64,000 bases of DNA from contig NZ_WJXB01000003.1 of NCBI RefSeq assembly GCF_009664975.1, forward strand, positions 372,001-436,000, written 5' to 3'. This stretch comes from Paenibacillus monticola. GTDB lineage: Bacteria > Bacillota > Bacilli > Paenibacillales > Paenibacillaceae. Shown here piece by piece: positions 52,593-62,159 of the stretch (position 1 is the first letter of the stretch; the number at the start of each line of letters is the position of its first letter). Both the position numbers and the translations under genes were made by a program. A model generated the notes under the pieces. The model was not told the origin of the DNA and searched no databases. It saw only the letters and a program-made list of their open reading frames with translations.

Positions 52593-52824
52593 ATTTGAAG
52601 GGACGCCAGCGTTCGGACAGCCGCGTGATCAGTTCCCGCCATTGAACCAGCGGAGCCTGCGCTTTATCCTTTCGATTCCCAAGCGTATACCCGATGAACA
52701 CTACCAGTGCAAAGAACAGCATATCCCAAAACCCGCTAATTAAATAAATCAATCCGAGAACGATGCCGGAGCTCACTCCGACTATTCTACCCCCGTGACT
52801 TCCCCATAATTCTTTCCAAGACAT
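52591..52824 (-). CDS. DUF2273 membrane protein
   Basis: 77 aa, two hydrophobic helices (GRIVGVSSGIVLGLIYLISGFW and MLFFALVVFIGYTLG) and basic tail. DUF2273 genes are regularly linked to Asp23 and AmaP in Firmicutes; function unknown. It lies 15 nt after amaP. Confidence 0.88.
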   Translation of the reverse strand: MSWKELWGSHGGRIVGVSSGIVLGLIYLISGFWDMLFFALVVFIGYTLGNRKDKAQAPLVQWRELITRLSERWRPFK

Positions 52825-52839
52825 CAGGGAAACTCACCT

Positions 52840-53388
52840 CTATTCCACTCGACTTTTGAAACTTGGAGACTGTGTGAGGTTAGCAATATATACCGATACG
52901 TCAGCTACCGGAATTCCGGTAGTCTCTTGCACGAAATCATGTACCTGTCGTTGTACTTCTGTTGTGAGGAGCGGCAGAGAATGTTCTCCATCCACCACAG
53001 CACGAATCATGATCTCAAGACCTGCCTGGGATACACGTATCCGCGATTTCAGATCTCTGATTCCCTTTACTTTACCAGCGGCCTTAAGACTCAGGTTCTC
53101 AATGGTTTCCATGGAGATCTGGATATCACCATATTCAGTACGCTGATCCACCGAAGGCATAGAGGCACGGTCACGGCGCAGCGAGATATAGAAGAAACGA
53201 ATGCTGAGCAGGAACAGGACAACGGCTGCAGTAATGGCAGCAATATAGGCAGTGGGCCCATCTTTAATCTCCAGAGTTCTAGGAATAGCGCCACTTAACA
53301 GGAGGATGGCTATAACAGATAATATTCCGATACTTAAGCTGTAGACAAACAGCAGAAGTCTGTCCAAAATTTTGGCCACGAGTCTCAT
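52840..53388 (-). CDS. amaP: Alkaline shock response membrane anchor protein AmaP
   Basis: 182 aa: two N-terminal transmembrane helices (LLLFVYSLSIGILSVIAILLL, AYIAAITAAVVLFLLSIRFFYISL) followed by an Asp23-like soluble domain (YGDIQISMETIENLSLKAAGKVKGI). In Staphylococcus AmaP tethers Asp23 to the membrane. Directly downstream of an Asp23-family gene. Confidence 0.9.
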   Translation of the reverse strand: MRLVAKILDRLLLFVYSLSIGILSVIAILLLSGAIPRTLEIKDGPTAYIAAITAAVVLFLLSIRFFYISLRRDRASMPSVDQRTEYGDIQISMETIENLSLKAAGKVKGIRDLKSRIRVSQAGLEIMIRAVVDGEHSLPLLTTEVQRQVHDFVQETTGIPVADVSVYIANLTQSPSFKSRVE

Positions 53389-53407
53389 AACCTCCTTAAA
53401 TTAGAGT

Positions 53408-53435
53408 AAACCCTCGACTTTGCTGTCGGGGGTTT
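53408..53435 (-). terminator. Hairpin between asp23 and amaP
   Basis: AAACCCTCGAC (53408-53418) pairs with GTCGGGGGTTT (53425-53435). On the minus strand the stem ends in TTT, so it may terminate or attenuate transcription after the Asp23 gene. Confidence 0.6.
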
Positions 53436-53453
53436 ATGGAAGAACGGTGACTG

Positions 53454-53870
53454 TTATTTCACGCGCAAAACCACGTCTGTTTCCTCATTCTTGTCCACAT
53501 TGTTGTTGTTTCTGAATTGCACATCATGGATGTGTACATTTACTTCAACAACAGTCAGACCGGTCATAGTCTCGATAGAACGCTTAACATTGCGCTGAAT
53601 CTCTGCAGCCACTTCTGGAAGACGGTTACCGTATTCGATGATTACGGATACATCTACTGCAGCCTCACGTTGGCCAACCTCAACCTTAACTCCTTTGGAT
53701 AGGTTCTTACGTCCAAGAAGCTCTACAATTCCTCCGGCAAACCCGCCGCTCATGCCAGCAACGCCTTTAACCTCAACCGTTGCCAAGCCTGCGATAACCT
53801 CGATCACTTCTGGAGCGATCTGAATTTCACCGATTTCCGTCCGTTCGTATTCAGTCGGTAATGTACTCAT
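53454..53870 (-). CDS. Asp23/Gls24 family envelope stress protein (YqhY-like)
   Basis: 138 aa Asp23 domain: GEIQIAPEVIEVIAGLATVEVKGVAGM, SKGVKVEVGQREAAVDVSVIIEYG, VEVNVHIHDVQF. Position after accBC matches B. subtilis yqhY, whose product influences acetyl-CoA carboxylase. ATG at 53870 follows AAAGGTG. Confidence 0.92.
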   Translation of the reverse strand: MSTLPTEYERTEIGEIQIAPEVIEVIAGLATVEVKGVAGMSGGFAGGIVELLGRKNLSKGVKVEVGQREAAVDVSVIIEYGNRLPEVAAEIQRNVKRSIETMTGLTVVEVNVHIHDVQFRNNNNVDKNEETDVVLRVK

Positions 53871-53985
53871 CTTAGACTTCACACCTTTCAACAAAAGTTG
53901 TTCATGATTTCAAGCGTAAAGCACGTCTCTTATTAAACATACTATATCATTTGACGAACTTTATGACAAACAAAGCGAAGTCGTC

Positions 53986-55329
53986 CTAAATTTCATATTC
54001 TTCCAGAAACTTAATATCAAAATTGCCTTCCAAAAATACTGGATGCTCCAGCAATTTCTGATGGAACGAAATCGTAGTATGTATGCCTTCTATTGCAAAT
54101 TCAGCCAAAGCGCGCTTCATTTTGGCAATAGCTTCCTGGCGTGTCGGCGCCCAGACAATTAGCTTTGCAATCATGGAATCATAAAAAGGGGAAATCGTAT
54201 ACCCTGGATATGCTGCACTGTCAACTCTTACACCAAGCCCGCCGGGTGGAAGATAAAATCCTATTTTGCCTGGTGAAGGCATGAAATTCCGTTCAGGATC
54301 TTCCGCATTAATACGGCATTCGATCGACCAGCCGTTAATAACGATATCTTCCTGAGTAAAGGAAAGTGTGTTGCCTTCTGCAACAGAAATCATTTCCTTA
54401 ATCAAATCCACCCCCGTAACCATTTCCGTTACTGGATGCTCGACCTGAATGCGAGTATTCATTTCCATGAAATAGAAGTGTCCATCGGGTCCAAGCAGAA
54501 ATTCCAATGTTCCCGCTCCTGAATAATCAACTGCCAACGCTGCGCGGACTGCAGCTTTGCCCATGGCTTCACGGACATCCTGTGTCAATACAGAACAAGG
54601 TGCTTCTTCTAGCAGCTTCTGGCGGCGACGCTGCACGGAACAGTCCCGTTCGCCAAGATGAACTACATTACCATGGTTATCAGCAATAATCTGAATCTCA
54701 ACATGCTTCATACCTGTCAGTAATTTCTCAAGGTAAACACCAGCATTGCCGAATGCCTTCTGCGCTTCCTGCTGAGCAGCTGTAATCTGCTTCACCAGAG
54801 ACTCTTCATCCTCAGCTATACGAATACCTTTGCCTCCGCCACCTGCAGTAGCCTTAACAATAATTGGGTATCCGATATCTCGGGCTACCATAAGTGCTTC
54901 TTCAATATCATCTACAATCCCGTCAGAGCCTGGAATGATCGGAACTCCAGCCAACTTCATCGTTTCCTTCGCTACGGACTTATCACCCATGCGGTTTATC
55001 GCATCTGGAGAAGGTCCGATAAAGATAATATTGCAAGATTCACATATTTCTGCAAAATCTGCATTTTCAGCTAAAAATCCATAGCCTGGATGAATGGCAT
55101 CGCATTCTGTTAAAGTAGCTACACTCATAATATTGGTAAAATTCAGATAGCTGTCTTTGGCCGCGGTTGGCCCGATGCAATAGGCTTCATCAGCCAAGCG
55201 AACATGCAACGAATCCCGGTCAGGCTCCGAATAGACCGCTACAGTTGAAATGCCGAGTTCACGGCAGGCCCTGATAATGCGGACCGCGATTTCACCGCGG
55301 TTAGCAATCAACACTTTTTGAATGTTCAT
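53986..55329 (-). CDS. accC: Acetyl-CoA carboxylase biotin carboxylase subunit
   Basis: 447 aa ATP-grasp enzyme: [24 protein letters not shown] loop [57 protein letters not shown]. Carboxylates the biotin on AccB in the first step of fatty acid synthesis. GGGAGGAAA precedes the ATG. The accB-accC gap is 53 nt. Confidence 0.97.
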   Translation of the reverse strand: MNIQKVLIANRGEIAVRIIRACRELGISTVAVYSEPDRDSLHVRLADEAYCIGPTAAKDSYLNFTNIMSVATLTECDAIHPGYGFLAENADFAEICESCNIIFIGPSPDAINRMGDKSVAKETMKLAGVPIIPGSDGIVDDIEEALMVARDIGYPIIVKATAGGGGKGIRIAEDEESLVKQITAAQQEAQKAFGNAGVYLEKLLTGMKHVEIQIIADNHGNVVHLGERDCSVQRRRQKLLEEAPCSVLTQDVREAMGKAAVRAALAVDYSGAGTLEFLLGPDGHFYFMEMNTRIQVEHPVTEMVTGVDLIKEMISVAEGNTLSFTQEDIVINGWSIECRINAEDPERNFMPSPGKIGFYLPPGGLGVRVDSAAYPGYTISPFYDSMIAKLIVWAPTRQEAIAKMKRALAEFAIEGIHTTISFHQKLLEHPVFLEGNFDIKFLEEYEI

Positions 55330-55382
55330 GCGTTTCCTCCCAAAATTGTGCGAAGCTTACGCTCCTCATTATCTGCGGATGT

Positions 55383-55892
55383 TTATTCCGGTTTCACCAG
55401 AAACAGTGGCTGACCGTATTCTACAAGCTGACCGTTCTCAGCCAGTACAGACACGATTTCACCCTTAATCTCCGCTTCCAGCTCATTCATCAGCTTCATT
55501 GCTTCAATAATGCATACTGTTGATTTCTCACTGACACGGTCTCCCACATTTACAAATGACCCTAGCTCCGGAGATGCGGCGCTATAGAAAGTCCCCACCA
55601 TTGGAGACACAATTTTATGTAATGTGCCTTCTACAGGAGTAGCCTGCGGCTGCGGTGCAGAAGGAGTCTCACTGGCTGCCGTATAAAAGACTGTTTGCGG
55701 GCTCTGCGGCTGCGGAGCATGCGTAAAGGGGTAGGCATAAGGAGTCGCCTGAATTGCTGATCCATCAGCTTCAGGGCGATCCGGTTTGCGAATAGCCAGC
55801 TTCATTCCTTCGCTTTCGATCTCCAACTCATGTACAGAGGAGGTCTGGTCCAGCAATTTAATTAATTCCTTAATTTCGCTTAACTTGAACAT
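55383..55892 (-). CDS. accB: Acetyl-CoA carboxylase biotin carboxyl carrier protein
   Basis: 169 aa with a Pro/Ala/Gln-rich linker (about 40-85) and a biotinyl domain containing [13 protein letters not shown] (biotinylated Lys in the AMKLM motif). Partner of AccC. Precedes accC in the same operon. Confidence 0.97.
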   Translation of the reverse strand: MFKLSEIKELIKLLDQTSSVHELEIESEGMKLAIRKPDRPEADGSAIQATPYAYPFTHAPQPQSPQTVFYTAASETPSAPQPQATPVEGTLHKIVSPMVGTFYSAASPELGSFVNVGDRVSEKSTVCIIEAMKLMNELEAEIKGEIVSVLAENGQLVEYGQPLFLVKPE

Positions 55893-56077
55893 ATATCAGT
55901 TCACTCCTTCAGCTTTCTCTCAAAGCCACTCTTCATCGCGGATAAGAAGAACCGGCTGCATCGTCCTTAAAGGGACGTTATCCGTTTCTTATAGAAATAT
56001 AAGCAAAGTATAGCAGAAACTTATACTTTCTGATATTTCAAATAACTTTATGTATTATATCACAAACGCTAGAAATG

Positions 56078-56107
56078 GAAAGAGCCCGGGAGAACCCGAG
56101 CTCTTTC
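56078..56107 (-). terminator. Terminator of the spoIIIA operon
   Basis: GAAAGAGCCCGGG (56078-56090) pairs with CCCGAGCTCTTTC (56095-56107), one mismatch, 4-nt loop, 30 nt past the spoIIIAH stop. Confidence 0.75.
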
Positions 56108-56136
56108 GTCAATTTCTTATGTTTTATGCACCACTC

Positions 56137-57042
56137 TTATTGCTCAGTGACATATTGTACACTTACTTTATCCTGGGATACACTCAACTCTTTCATCACT
56201 AGATCTACAATTCCTACGGCTTGTTTGACGTCCAGCTTGTCACTGAGAACCACAACTTTATAAGAATCTCCAGACTCCTCTTTCACAATTGCTTCACCGT
56301 ATTTTTGTTGCAGTTGCTCTTCAATTCCGGTGATTTTAGATTCTTTTTCCTCCAGAGTACGGAGTTGCTCCTGAGCTACCGCGTTATCTGCTGGGGTCTT
56401 ATCCATGTCATTGATTAAGGCGAGCAGATCATTTTGATCCTTCAGGTTCTTTTGCTCACGTTCGTAAAGATAGTTACTGAACAGGCTGCTTGCCGATACA
56501 CTTTGGGAGGCTACTTCATCCAGGATCGCTGCATCATCTTTAGCCGGAGTCTTCTCCGTCGAAGTTGACGCTGTATCTGTTGCAGCTTTATCCGCAGCAG
56601 CTTTATCAGTAGCAACCTTATCAGAATCAGCCGCATTGGTGGCTGTTTGGTCAGATGTGGAATTTTCATCCGTTGCATTTGTAGCAGTTGTGTCAGTGGC
56701 AATGTTTCCTGGATCGGCACTATCGGTTGTACCGGTAGTGCTGTCATCCAGAATTGCGGAGCTGTCAGTATTGGCTGCGGCAGCATCGCTATTCTCAGCA
56801 GCAGTACTCGGATCGGCTGCTACATCGCCCTGAGTCACTACTTCATTGACAACAACACCTGTATCACCAACCGTTGGATCTGCCGCATCCGCATTATTTT
56901 TGGCTGAGTCCACCTGAATAGTACCTGCGGTTTCTTTCGGAACCGAAGCTCCAGAATCCTCTGTGAATAAATAGTATGCTGAAAGGACCACCATCAAGCT
57001 GAGCATGGAAACCAACCAAATTGTTTGTCTTTTTCCATTCAT
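56137..57042 (-). CDS. spoIIIAH: Stage III sporulation protein AH
   Basis: 301 aa. N-terminal membrane helix (IWLVSMLSLMVVLSAYYLF), a long low-complexity Asp/Ala/Thr-rich linker (about 40-170), and a C-terminal YscJ/FliF-like ring domain (LRTLEEKESKITGIEEQLQQKYGEAIVKEESGDSYKVVV in part). SpoIIIAH forms the mother-cell ring that joins forespore SpoIIQ to make the feeding-tube channel. The linker makes it about 80 residues longer than the B. subtilis protein (about 218 aa). Confidence 0.93.
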   Translation of the reverse strand: MNGKRQTIWLVSMLSLMVVLSAYYLFTEDSGASVPKETAGTIQVDSAKNNADAADPTVGDTGVVVNEVVTQGDVAADPSTAAENSDAAAANTDSSAILDDSTTGTTDSADPGNIATDTTATNATDENSTSDQTATNAADSDKVATDKAAADKAATDTASTSTEKTPAKDDAAILDEVASQSVSASSLFSNYLYEREQKNLKDQNDLLALINDMDKTPADNAVAQEQLRTLEEKESKITGIEEQLQQKYGEAIVKEESGDSYKVVVLSDKLDVKQAVGIVDLVMKELSVSQDKVSVQYVTEQ

Positions 57043-57049
57043 TGATTAT

Positions 57050-57118
57050 TCCTCCTAAAATTTTAATGGAGCTTACACTCCCATGAATTACTTCGCAATT
57101 AAATGGCTTGTAAGCCTA
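57050..57118 (-). repeat. Dispersed leader element, degenerate copy before spoIIIAH
   Basis: On the minus strand TTAATTGCGAAGTAATTC, hairpin TGGGAG-TGTAAG-CTCCA, then TTAAAATTTTAGGAGG, the spoIIIAH ribosome-binding site. Same layout as the yqzK and recN copies, with substitutions. Confidence 0.7.
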
Positions 57119-57126
57119 GCCTTCTG

Positions 57127-57768
57127 CTATTCCTGCTTGCGCGGAACAACAGAAATGCGGTAGCTCGGCACATTCAGCCCTTTTTCAATGGCTTGTTCAA
57201 TCAACCCTCGAACGACTTTGTTCTCAGCCCCTTTAGCCACAACAAGGACACCGCGCACCTGGGGTTTAATTCGCTTCGTGATGATTGGCGTCTCATCCCC
57301 TGATTGTGTGTAGGTGACGATTTCGCCATCCCTCGTATATTGTGTCGTATGCCGCTTGCCGCCGCTGGCATCAGTTTCCTCGCTAAGTTGCTGAGAATCA
57401 TTCATATTGCGCTGCACGACAATTTCCTCTGTTGAGTCTACTGTGACCATGATATCGACTGTTCCGACGCCAACGATCTTCTCCAGAATCTCCTTCGTCC
57501 GATTCTCCATGGCTTCTTCAATACTGTCGAATGAATTTGGCGTTGTAGTCTCACCCTGCACTAATGCAGATTGTGTGGATGGATTCACTGGCGGCTCCCG
57601 CCCCGTATTCTCACTGTCCAGCTTCTTCACATTGACGAAGGAGTTGAACAGCATAATCGCCGTACCCAGCAGACCCAGAATAATCAGCCAACGAAAGGTA
57701 TGACTTCGCTTCGGACTTCCTGCTCCGCCCCCGGCCCACTGCTCCAGCTTTTTCAACCAATTGCCCAC
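57127..57768 (-). CDS. spoIIIAG: Stage III sporulation protein AG
   Basis: 213 aa. One transmembrane helix (FRWLIILGLLGTAIMLFNSFV), then a ring-building domain (GVGTVDIMVTVDSTEEIVVQRN, PQVRGVLVVAKGAENKVVRGLIEQA). SpoIIIAG forms the large 30-fold ring of the A-Q channel. GTG at 57768 with AGGAGGG at 5-nt spacing gives VGNWLKKLEQWAG. Confidence 0.95.
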   Translation of the reverse strand: MGNWLKKLEQWAGGGAGSPKRSHTFRWLIILGLLGTAIMLFNSFVNVKKLDSENTGREPPVNPSTQSALVQGETTTPNSFDSIEEAMENRTKEILEKIVGVGTVDIMVTVDSTEEIVVQRNMNDSQQLSEETDASGGKRHTTQYTRDGEIVTYTQSGDETPIITKRIKPQVRGVLVVAKGAENKVVRGLIEQAIEKGLNVPSYRISVVPRKQE

Positions 57769-57850
57769 TCTATCCCTCCTAAAAATTCTTCGCTTATAAA
57801 TCAGATCTGTAAGCATCCATCTATATAGTTCAAGCATCAGAGTATAAGGT

Positions 57851-58630
57851 TCAAAGTTTGGTGTCACTGCTGCTCTTGCCTTGCACCTGAATAACTCCGG
57901 GAGCCAGGTCCCATTTCTGCTCTAATAGCTTGATAATTGAATCAGCCTCATCTGCTGCGTTACTGTCAGCTTCATTGCTTCCATTTGCTGCTGCCGACTC
58001 GGCTCCAACTGCTGTTCCGGTCTCTTCTGTGTCTGGGGTAGTCTCTACTGTGATCTGGACTTCCTCCACTGGTGGAATAACAATCGGCTCTGCAGTTGTT
58101 GTTTCCGTAGTTGTGGGACTGCTAGTTCCAGTAGCTCCTCCAGTTGCTGATGGCAAGGAAACGCTCACCGAAGAAATCACGGGGACGTCTTGGCCAATAG
58201 TTGCATCAGCGGCTTTTCCCATTCCCAGTTTCACTGTAACTTGTGCCCCACGCACTCCGGTCTCACTGGTAATTTGATCTCTCATCTGACCGGCTATCTC
58301 ATCTGCAGCCAGCTTCAGGCTTTGCTCCTGGCGCCCCTTAGCCAGCATCTGTCCATCCGCCAGAATCTTCTGCAGCGAATCGTCTCCTTGTTTCGCTCCA
58401 GCGAGCAGTCCGCCATCTTTCTCCTGATTTGCCATGGCAACACTTAGCTCTGAAGCAGCGTCCCCCTTCAGTAGGGAAACAATCGGGCTCAGCATGGTGA
58501 GCAGTACCAGCAAACTGAGCACCAGCCTGGCGTAACGCTCCATGGACTTACTTGGAAGCAGCATTTCCACGAAAGCTGCCAGCAGCACAACCAGAATGAT
58601 CTCCCGCAGCCACCCGCCTAACCAGGTCAT
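57851..58630 (-). CDS. spoIIIAF: Stage III sporulation protein AF
   Basis: 259 aa. Two N-terminal transmembrane helices (LREIILVVLLAAFVEMLLPS, LVLSLLVLLTMLSPIVSLL) and a ring-building soluble domain with VRGAQVTVKLGMG. It has a Thr/Glu/Ala/Ser-rich insert (about 165-230), making it longer than the B. subtilis protein. Part of the SpoIIIA channel platform. Confidence 0.93.
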   Translation of the reverse strand: MTWLGGWLREIILVVLLAAFVEMLLPSKSMERYARLVLSLLVLLTMLSPIVSLLKGDAASELSVAMANQEKDGGLLAGAKQGDDSLQKILADGQMLAKGRQEQSLKLAADEIAGQMRDQITSETGVRGAQVTVKLGMGKAADATIGQDVPVISSVSVSLPSATGGATGTSSPTTTETTTAEPIVIPPVEEVQITVETTPDTEETGTAVGAESAAANGSNEADSNAADEADSIIKLLEQKWDLAPGVIQVQGKSSSDTKL

Positions 58631-58670
58631 GGTTACCCTCCTAAACTCATTGCGAAATATAGTCTTAAAC

Positions 58671-59906
58671 TCACCTCATCATGACGGTGACATTTCCGGC
58701 AGTCAGCATAATCGTGACCGCCATAAAAAACATTAACGATACAGCAGCCAATGCGGCGAAAACATAAATCATGCTTTTGCCGATAGTCTGCAAGCAGCTT
58801 ACAATTGGTGTTTCTCCCAGCGGCTGCATTACCGCAGCGGCCACATTGTAGATGAGGGCCAGCACCAATATTTTGATCGCTGGAAAAGCACAAATAAACA
58901 AAATGATAATGACACCCGACAGCCCGATGGCGTTCTTCACCAGCAGTGATGCCGAGATTACTGTATCTGTAGCATCTGCGAACATTTTGCCGATGACCGG
59001 CACGAAATTGCCTGTTATATATTTAGCGGCCCGGATCGTGACCCCATCCGTTACGGATGCGGTAATTCCTCGGACTGAAATCACGCCCAAGAACACGGTC
59101 AGCAGCACTCCCAGCAGTCCCGCTCCAATATTGCGCAGCAGATTGGCCAGCTGGGTCAGCTTATATTTCTCCGACAATGCGCTGACCAGATGCAACACCG
59201 CCGAGAAAAACAGCAGTGGGAAGACCACAGTATGGATCAGAGTACCCACCGTATGAATCATAAAAACAATCAACGGATGGGTCACTGAGACGGTAACGAC
59301 ATTGCCCATAGAAGCCAAAAGCGCAAACAGCAGTGGAATCATGGCCATCATGAAGTCGATCATCCGGTCGATTGCATCCTGCGCATACCCTATCGATATA
59401 TTGAAGCTGTTAACAGCGATCACTAGCACGACCATGTAACAGAGCGTATAAGCTACCTTACTGACTGTTTTTCGTTCAAAAGCGGTCTGTAGCGTCTCCA
59501 GAATCATGCTGAGCACACTGATCATGACAATCGTCACCAGCAGCTTGCCGTTATACAGCACTTCATGCCACATGTAGCCCATTAGACCGGATAACACACC
59601 TTGAAAGCTAAGCCCCTTATCCCCTGGAAGCAGCATGTCCATAAGTGAAGGGGTGGCTCCATCGGGGAAAAATCCGCCGTAATCCTTCATCAGCTGATCC
59701 CAGTACAGCTCAACTCCGTCCTTAGGCAGGTCCTGCACTTGGCTCCTCACCCATTTATCGACGGGAGAGGTGGAGTCAGAGTCAGTAGAGGAAGAGCTGA
59801 CAGGAGAGGCCTGAACAGTCCCAGCGCACCAAAGGAAGAATAAGCAAGGAAGCAGCAACAGTATCATTTTTAATTTGGGAGGCCGAAAAACACTGCGCTC
59901 TTGCAT
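58671..59906 (-). CDS. spoIIIAE: Stage III sporulation protein AE
   Basis: 411 aa: signal peptide (LLLLPCLFFLWCAGTVQA), soluble N-terminal part, and seven or eight transmembrane helices (for example LLVTIVMISVLSMILETLQ, LSGVIIILFICAFPAIKIL). The multi-pass core of the SpoIIIA apparatus. ATG at 59906 follows GGAGGAG. Confidence 0.95.
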   Translation of the reverse strand: MQERSVFRPPKLKMILLLLPCLFFLWCAGTVQASPVSSSSTDSDSTSPVDKWVRSQVQDLPKDGVELYWDQLMKDYGGFFPDGATPSLMDMLLPGDKGLSFQGVLSGLMGYMWHEVLYNGKLLVTIVMISVLSMILETLQTAFERKTVSKVAYTLCYMVVLVIAVNSFNISIGYAQDAIDRMIDFMMAMIPLLFALLASMGNVVTVSVTHPLIVFMIHTVGTLIHTVVFPLLFFSAVLHLVSALSEKYKLTQLANLLRNIGAGLLGVLLTVFLGVISVRGITASVTDGVTIRAAKYITGNFVPVIGKMFADATDTVISASLLVKNAIGLSGVIIILFICAFPAIKILVLALIYNVAAAVMQPLGETPIVSCLQTIGKSMIYVFAALAAVSLMFFMAVTIMLTAGNVTVMMR

Positions 59907-59948
59907 GACTTCTCCTCCTGTAGCCGACTGGCAAATCATATTTATCGT

Positions 59949-60338
59949 TCAAGCAGGCAAAAGCTTCATCACAGTTTCGATAATAATGCTGATAATGGGT
60001 ACGGCCAGTACCATAATGAGCACTTTGCCTGCGAGCTCAATTTTGGAGGCGATGCCTTCCTGACCTGCGTCACGTACAATCTGGGCTCCGAATTCCGCGA
60101 TATACGAAATGCCGATGATTTTAAACACGGTTTTCAGATAGATCATTTCCATCCCCGAGGATTCTGCCACCCGTTCCAGCGTAGAGAGAATCATCCCAAT
60201 CTTGCCCATCAGGAACAGAAAGATCATAATGCCTGTTGCCGTAGCGAGCAGAAAGGCGAACAGTGGCTTTTGTTCCTTGAGAATAAGGATAAGGATGGTC
60301 GACATCAGCCCGATTCCAACAACTTGAATGATTTCCAT
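59949..60338 (-). CDS. spoIIIAD: Stage III sporulation protein AD
   Basis: 129 aa, MEIIQVVGIGLMSTILILILKEQKPLF, four hydrophobic segments, usual family length. ATG at 60338 with AGGGTG upstream; in-frame upstream codons overlap spoIIIAC and are not conserved. Confidence 0.95.
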   Translation of the reverse strand: MEIIQVVGIGLMSTILILILKEQKPLFAFLLATATGIMIFLFLMGKIGMILSTLERVAESSGMEMIYLKTVFKIIGISYIAEFGAQIVRDAGQEGIASKIELAGKVLIMVLAVPIISIIIETVMKLLPA

Positions 60339-60346
60339 AGCACACC

Positions 60347-60550
60347 CTATTGAAAAAGAAAGATCGTTTTTATTTCCTGGAGCAATCCATCCAGCATGCG
60401 GATCACCATAAACAACACAACGATAAATCCGACGATCGTCACCCAATGAGCCATATCTTCTTTGCCCATCTGCTTAAGCACCGTGTGGATCATGGCTATA
60501 ATGATGCCGATGCCGGCAATTTGAAAGATGGCGTTGACTTCAATATTCAT
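60347..60550 (-). CDS. spoIIIAC: Stage III sporulation protein AC
   Basis: 67 aa, two transmembrane helices, MNIEVNAIFQIAGIGIIIAMIHTVLKQMGK, closely matching SpoIIIAC. It ends 8 nt before spoIIIAD. Confidence 0.95.
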   Translation of the reverse strand: MNIEVNAIFQIAGIGIIIAMIHTVLKQMGKEDMAHWVTIVGFIVVLFMVIRMLDGLLQEIKTIFLFQ

Positions 60551-60563
60551 TCCTGGCACCTCG

Positions 60564-61082
60564 CTAAAAGATCAAAATGACGATCAATGCTCCAAGCAGC
60601 AGACCCAGGCTTTTACTCATTTTTTCATACTTGCCCTGATCCTCTCTGGCCATTGTTTCCTCCTGCTTCAATTGCTGCAAAGCCAGTGCGATATGGGTAC
60701 TCTGATTCGTCCTGTCGCTTGTACCCAGCGTGCAGCTAAGCTGTCGGAGAATCTCCTTCTCTGTCCCCTTCATTGCGGTCGTCTTCCAATGCGCTTCCAT
60801 CACCCGCTGAAAAGCATCCTGAGCACTCCGGTCATGCGGAGGACTCATCTCTTCGGCGGCTTTGACAAAAAACCACTTTAGCGGTTCTCTGGACTGCAGC
60901 CCGATCCGCCTCATAGCTTCCGGCAGCGGTGTGAACCCATACATAATTTCGGTCTCCAGCCGTTGTAGAGCGGCGATTAAGCCGCGAATGTGCTGCGGCC
61001 TGTCCGCATACTGCCGAGCACGCTGGAATCCTGCCAGCGTACCTGCAAGCACGATCAGTACGGCCCCAAACAACTTAAGCAT
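60564..61082 (-). CDS. spoIIIAB: Stage III sporulation protein AB
   Basis: 172 aa: N-terminal and C-terminal membrane helices (LFGAVLIVLAGTLAGF; LGLLLGALIVILIF) around an alpha-helical GspF-like soluble domain with RGLIAALQRLETEI. ATG at 61082 lies inside the spoIIIAA 3' end (8-nt overlap). Confidence 0.95.
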   Translation of the reverse strand: MLKLFGAVLIVLAGTLAGFQRARQYADRPQHIRGLIAALQRLETEIMYGFTPLPEAMRRIGLQSREPLKWFFVKAAEEMSPPHDRSAQDAFQRVMEAHWKTTAMKGTEKEILRQLSCTLGTSDRTNQSTHIALALQQLKQEETMAREDQGKYEKMSKSLGLLLGALIVILIF

Positions 61083-62076
61083 GAAGGTCACCCCCTATTC
61101 GCTCCTCCGCAGAGACCAGCAGCAGCCCTCGTTTCTGGCTGTCGAGAATTCGAAAGGAGAGTCCCGCTTCTGAGCGGTGCAGGATCACATACCGTTCGAA
61201 CATCTGATGCTCCAGCAATCCACCTAGGCCTGGCCTACGAGCCAGCTCGGACACTTCCTTGCCGTGTGCAGAGGCCACAACGGATATTCCGGCATGCAGC
61301 GCCTCCGTCACGGCCTCAGCGTCCTCAGGACGGCCAATCTCATCGGCGATTAATACATCCGGCGAGAGCGAGCGTATCATCATCATCATGCCTTCCGCTT
61401 TGGGGCAACCATCCAGAATATCTGTGCGCGGGCCGACGTCAAAGGCGGGAATACCGCGTCTGCTGCCGGCAATTTCCGAACGTTCATCAACAATTCCAAC
61501 CTTCAGCCCAGGCCGTACGCCCTCCCGCTTACTTTGTACACCAGTGGAGATTTGCCTTGCCAGGTCACGCAGCAGGGTTGTCTTACCGTGCTGAGGTGGC
61601 GATAGGATCAGTGTATGCATAATCCGCTGCCGCCCCTTGTCCAGCAGATAAGGCAGCACACCATCGGCGATGCCGGGTACAGCACGGGCAATCCGTACAT
61701 TGAAGCTGGTAATATCGCGCAAGTGCTCCACGCCACCACCGCTCAGCACCGTTCGACCAGCCAGTCCAATCCGATGCCCACCGGGAATCGTGATGAAGCC
61801 TTTGCGCAGCTCTTCCTCCATCGTGTACAGGGAATGGTTGCTGATCAGATCCAGCAGCCGGTGAGTGTCTTCCCGATCCGGCTTGTAGGCTTCTTCTGGA
61901 ATCTGTGTCAGGCTGCCATCCCCGGACAGAAAGTGATACCTTCCGGAATAATTAATTTCAAGCGGACGGTTTTCGCGGACACGTATTTCCTCGACCATCC
62001 CAAGCAGTGGGCTGGGGAGTGTTTGGAGCAAAGCTCGCACTTTTTCAGGAAACAATTGAAGCCAATCGTTAGCCAT
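61075..62076 (-). CDS. spoIIIAA: Stage III sporulation protein AA (ATPase)
   Basis: 333 aa secretion-ATPase-like protein: Walker A SPPQHGKTTLLRDLAR, Walker B region SPDVLIADEIGRPEDA, and GFITIPGGHRIGLAGR. It energises or assembles the SpoIIIA channel. ATG at 62076 follows TTGGGGG. First gene of the eight-gene spoIIIA operon. Confidence 0.96.
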   Translation of the reverse strand: MANDWLQLFPEKVRALLQTLPSPLLGMVEEIRVRENRPLEINYSGRYHFLSGDGSLTQIPEEAYKPDREDTHRLLDLISNHSLYTMEEELRKGFITIPGGHRIGLAGRTVLSGGGVEHLRDITSFNVRIARAVPGIADGVLPYLLDKGRQRIMHTLILSPPQHGKTTLLRDLARQISTGVQSKREGVRPGLKVGIVDERSEIAGSRRGIPAFDVGPRTDILDGCPKAEGMMMMIRSLSPDVLIADEIGRPEDAEAVTEALHAGISVVASAHGKEVSELARRPGLGGLLEHQMFERYVILHRSEAGLSFRILDSQKRGLLLVSAEERIGGDLHA

Positions 62077-62121
62077 ACCATGAACCCCCAAGTTGTCCTC
62101 TACTTCATTTGCTTTAATCCA

Positions 62122-62149
62122 TATTTATGCTTGTACGTGTCGTTTATGA
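62122..62149 (-). promoter_or_regulatory. Weak sigma-E-like promoter of spoIIIA
   Basis: On the minus strand TCATAAA (62143-62149) and CATAAATA (62122-62129) resemble KMATATT and CATACAHT, but the spacer is 13 bp instead of 14-15. spoIIIA is a sigma-E operon in B. subtilis. Confidence 0.3.
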
Positions 62150-62159
62150 CTATCATCTA

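Noticed and set aside
55330..55382. Possible leader-element copy before accC
   Set aside because: Only TCCTCCCAAAATT resembles the element; too short to distinguish from an ordinary ribosome-binding site.
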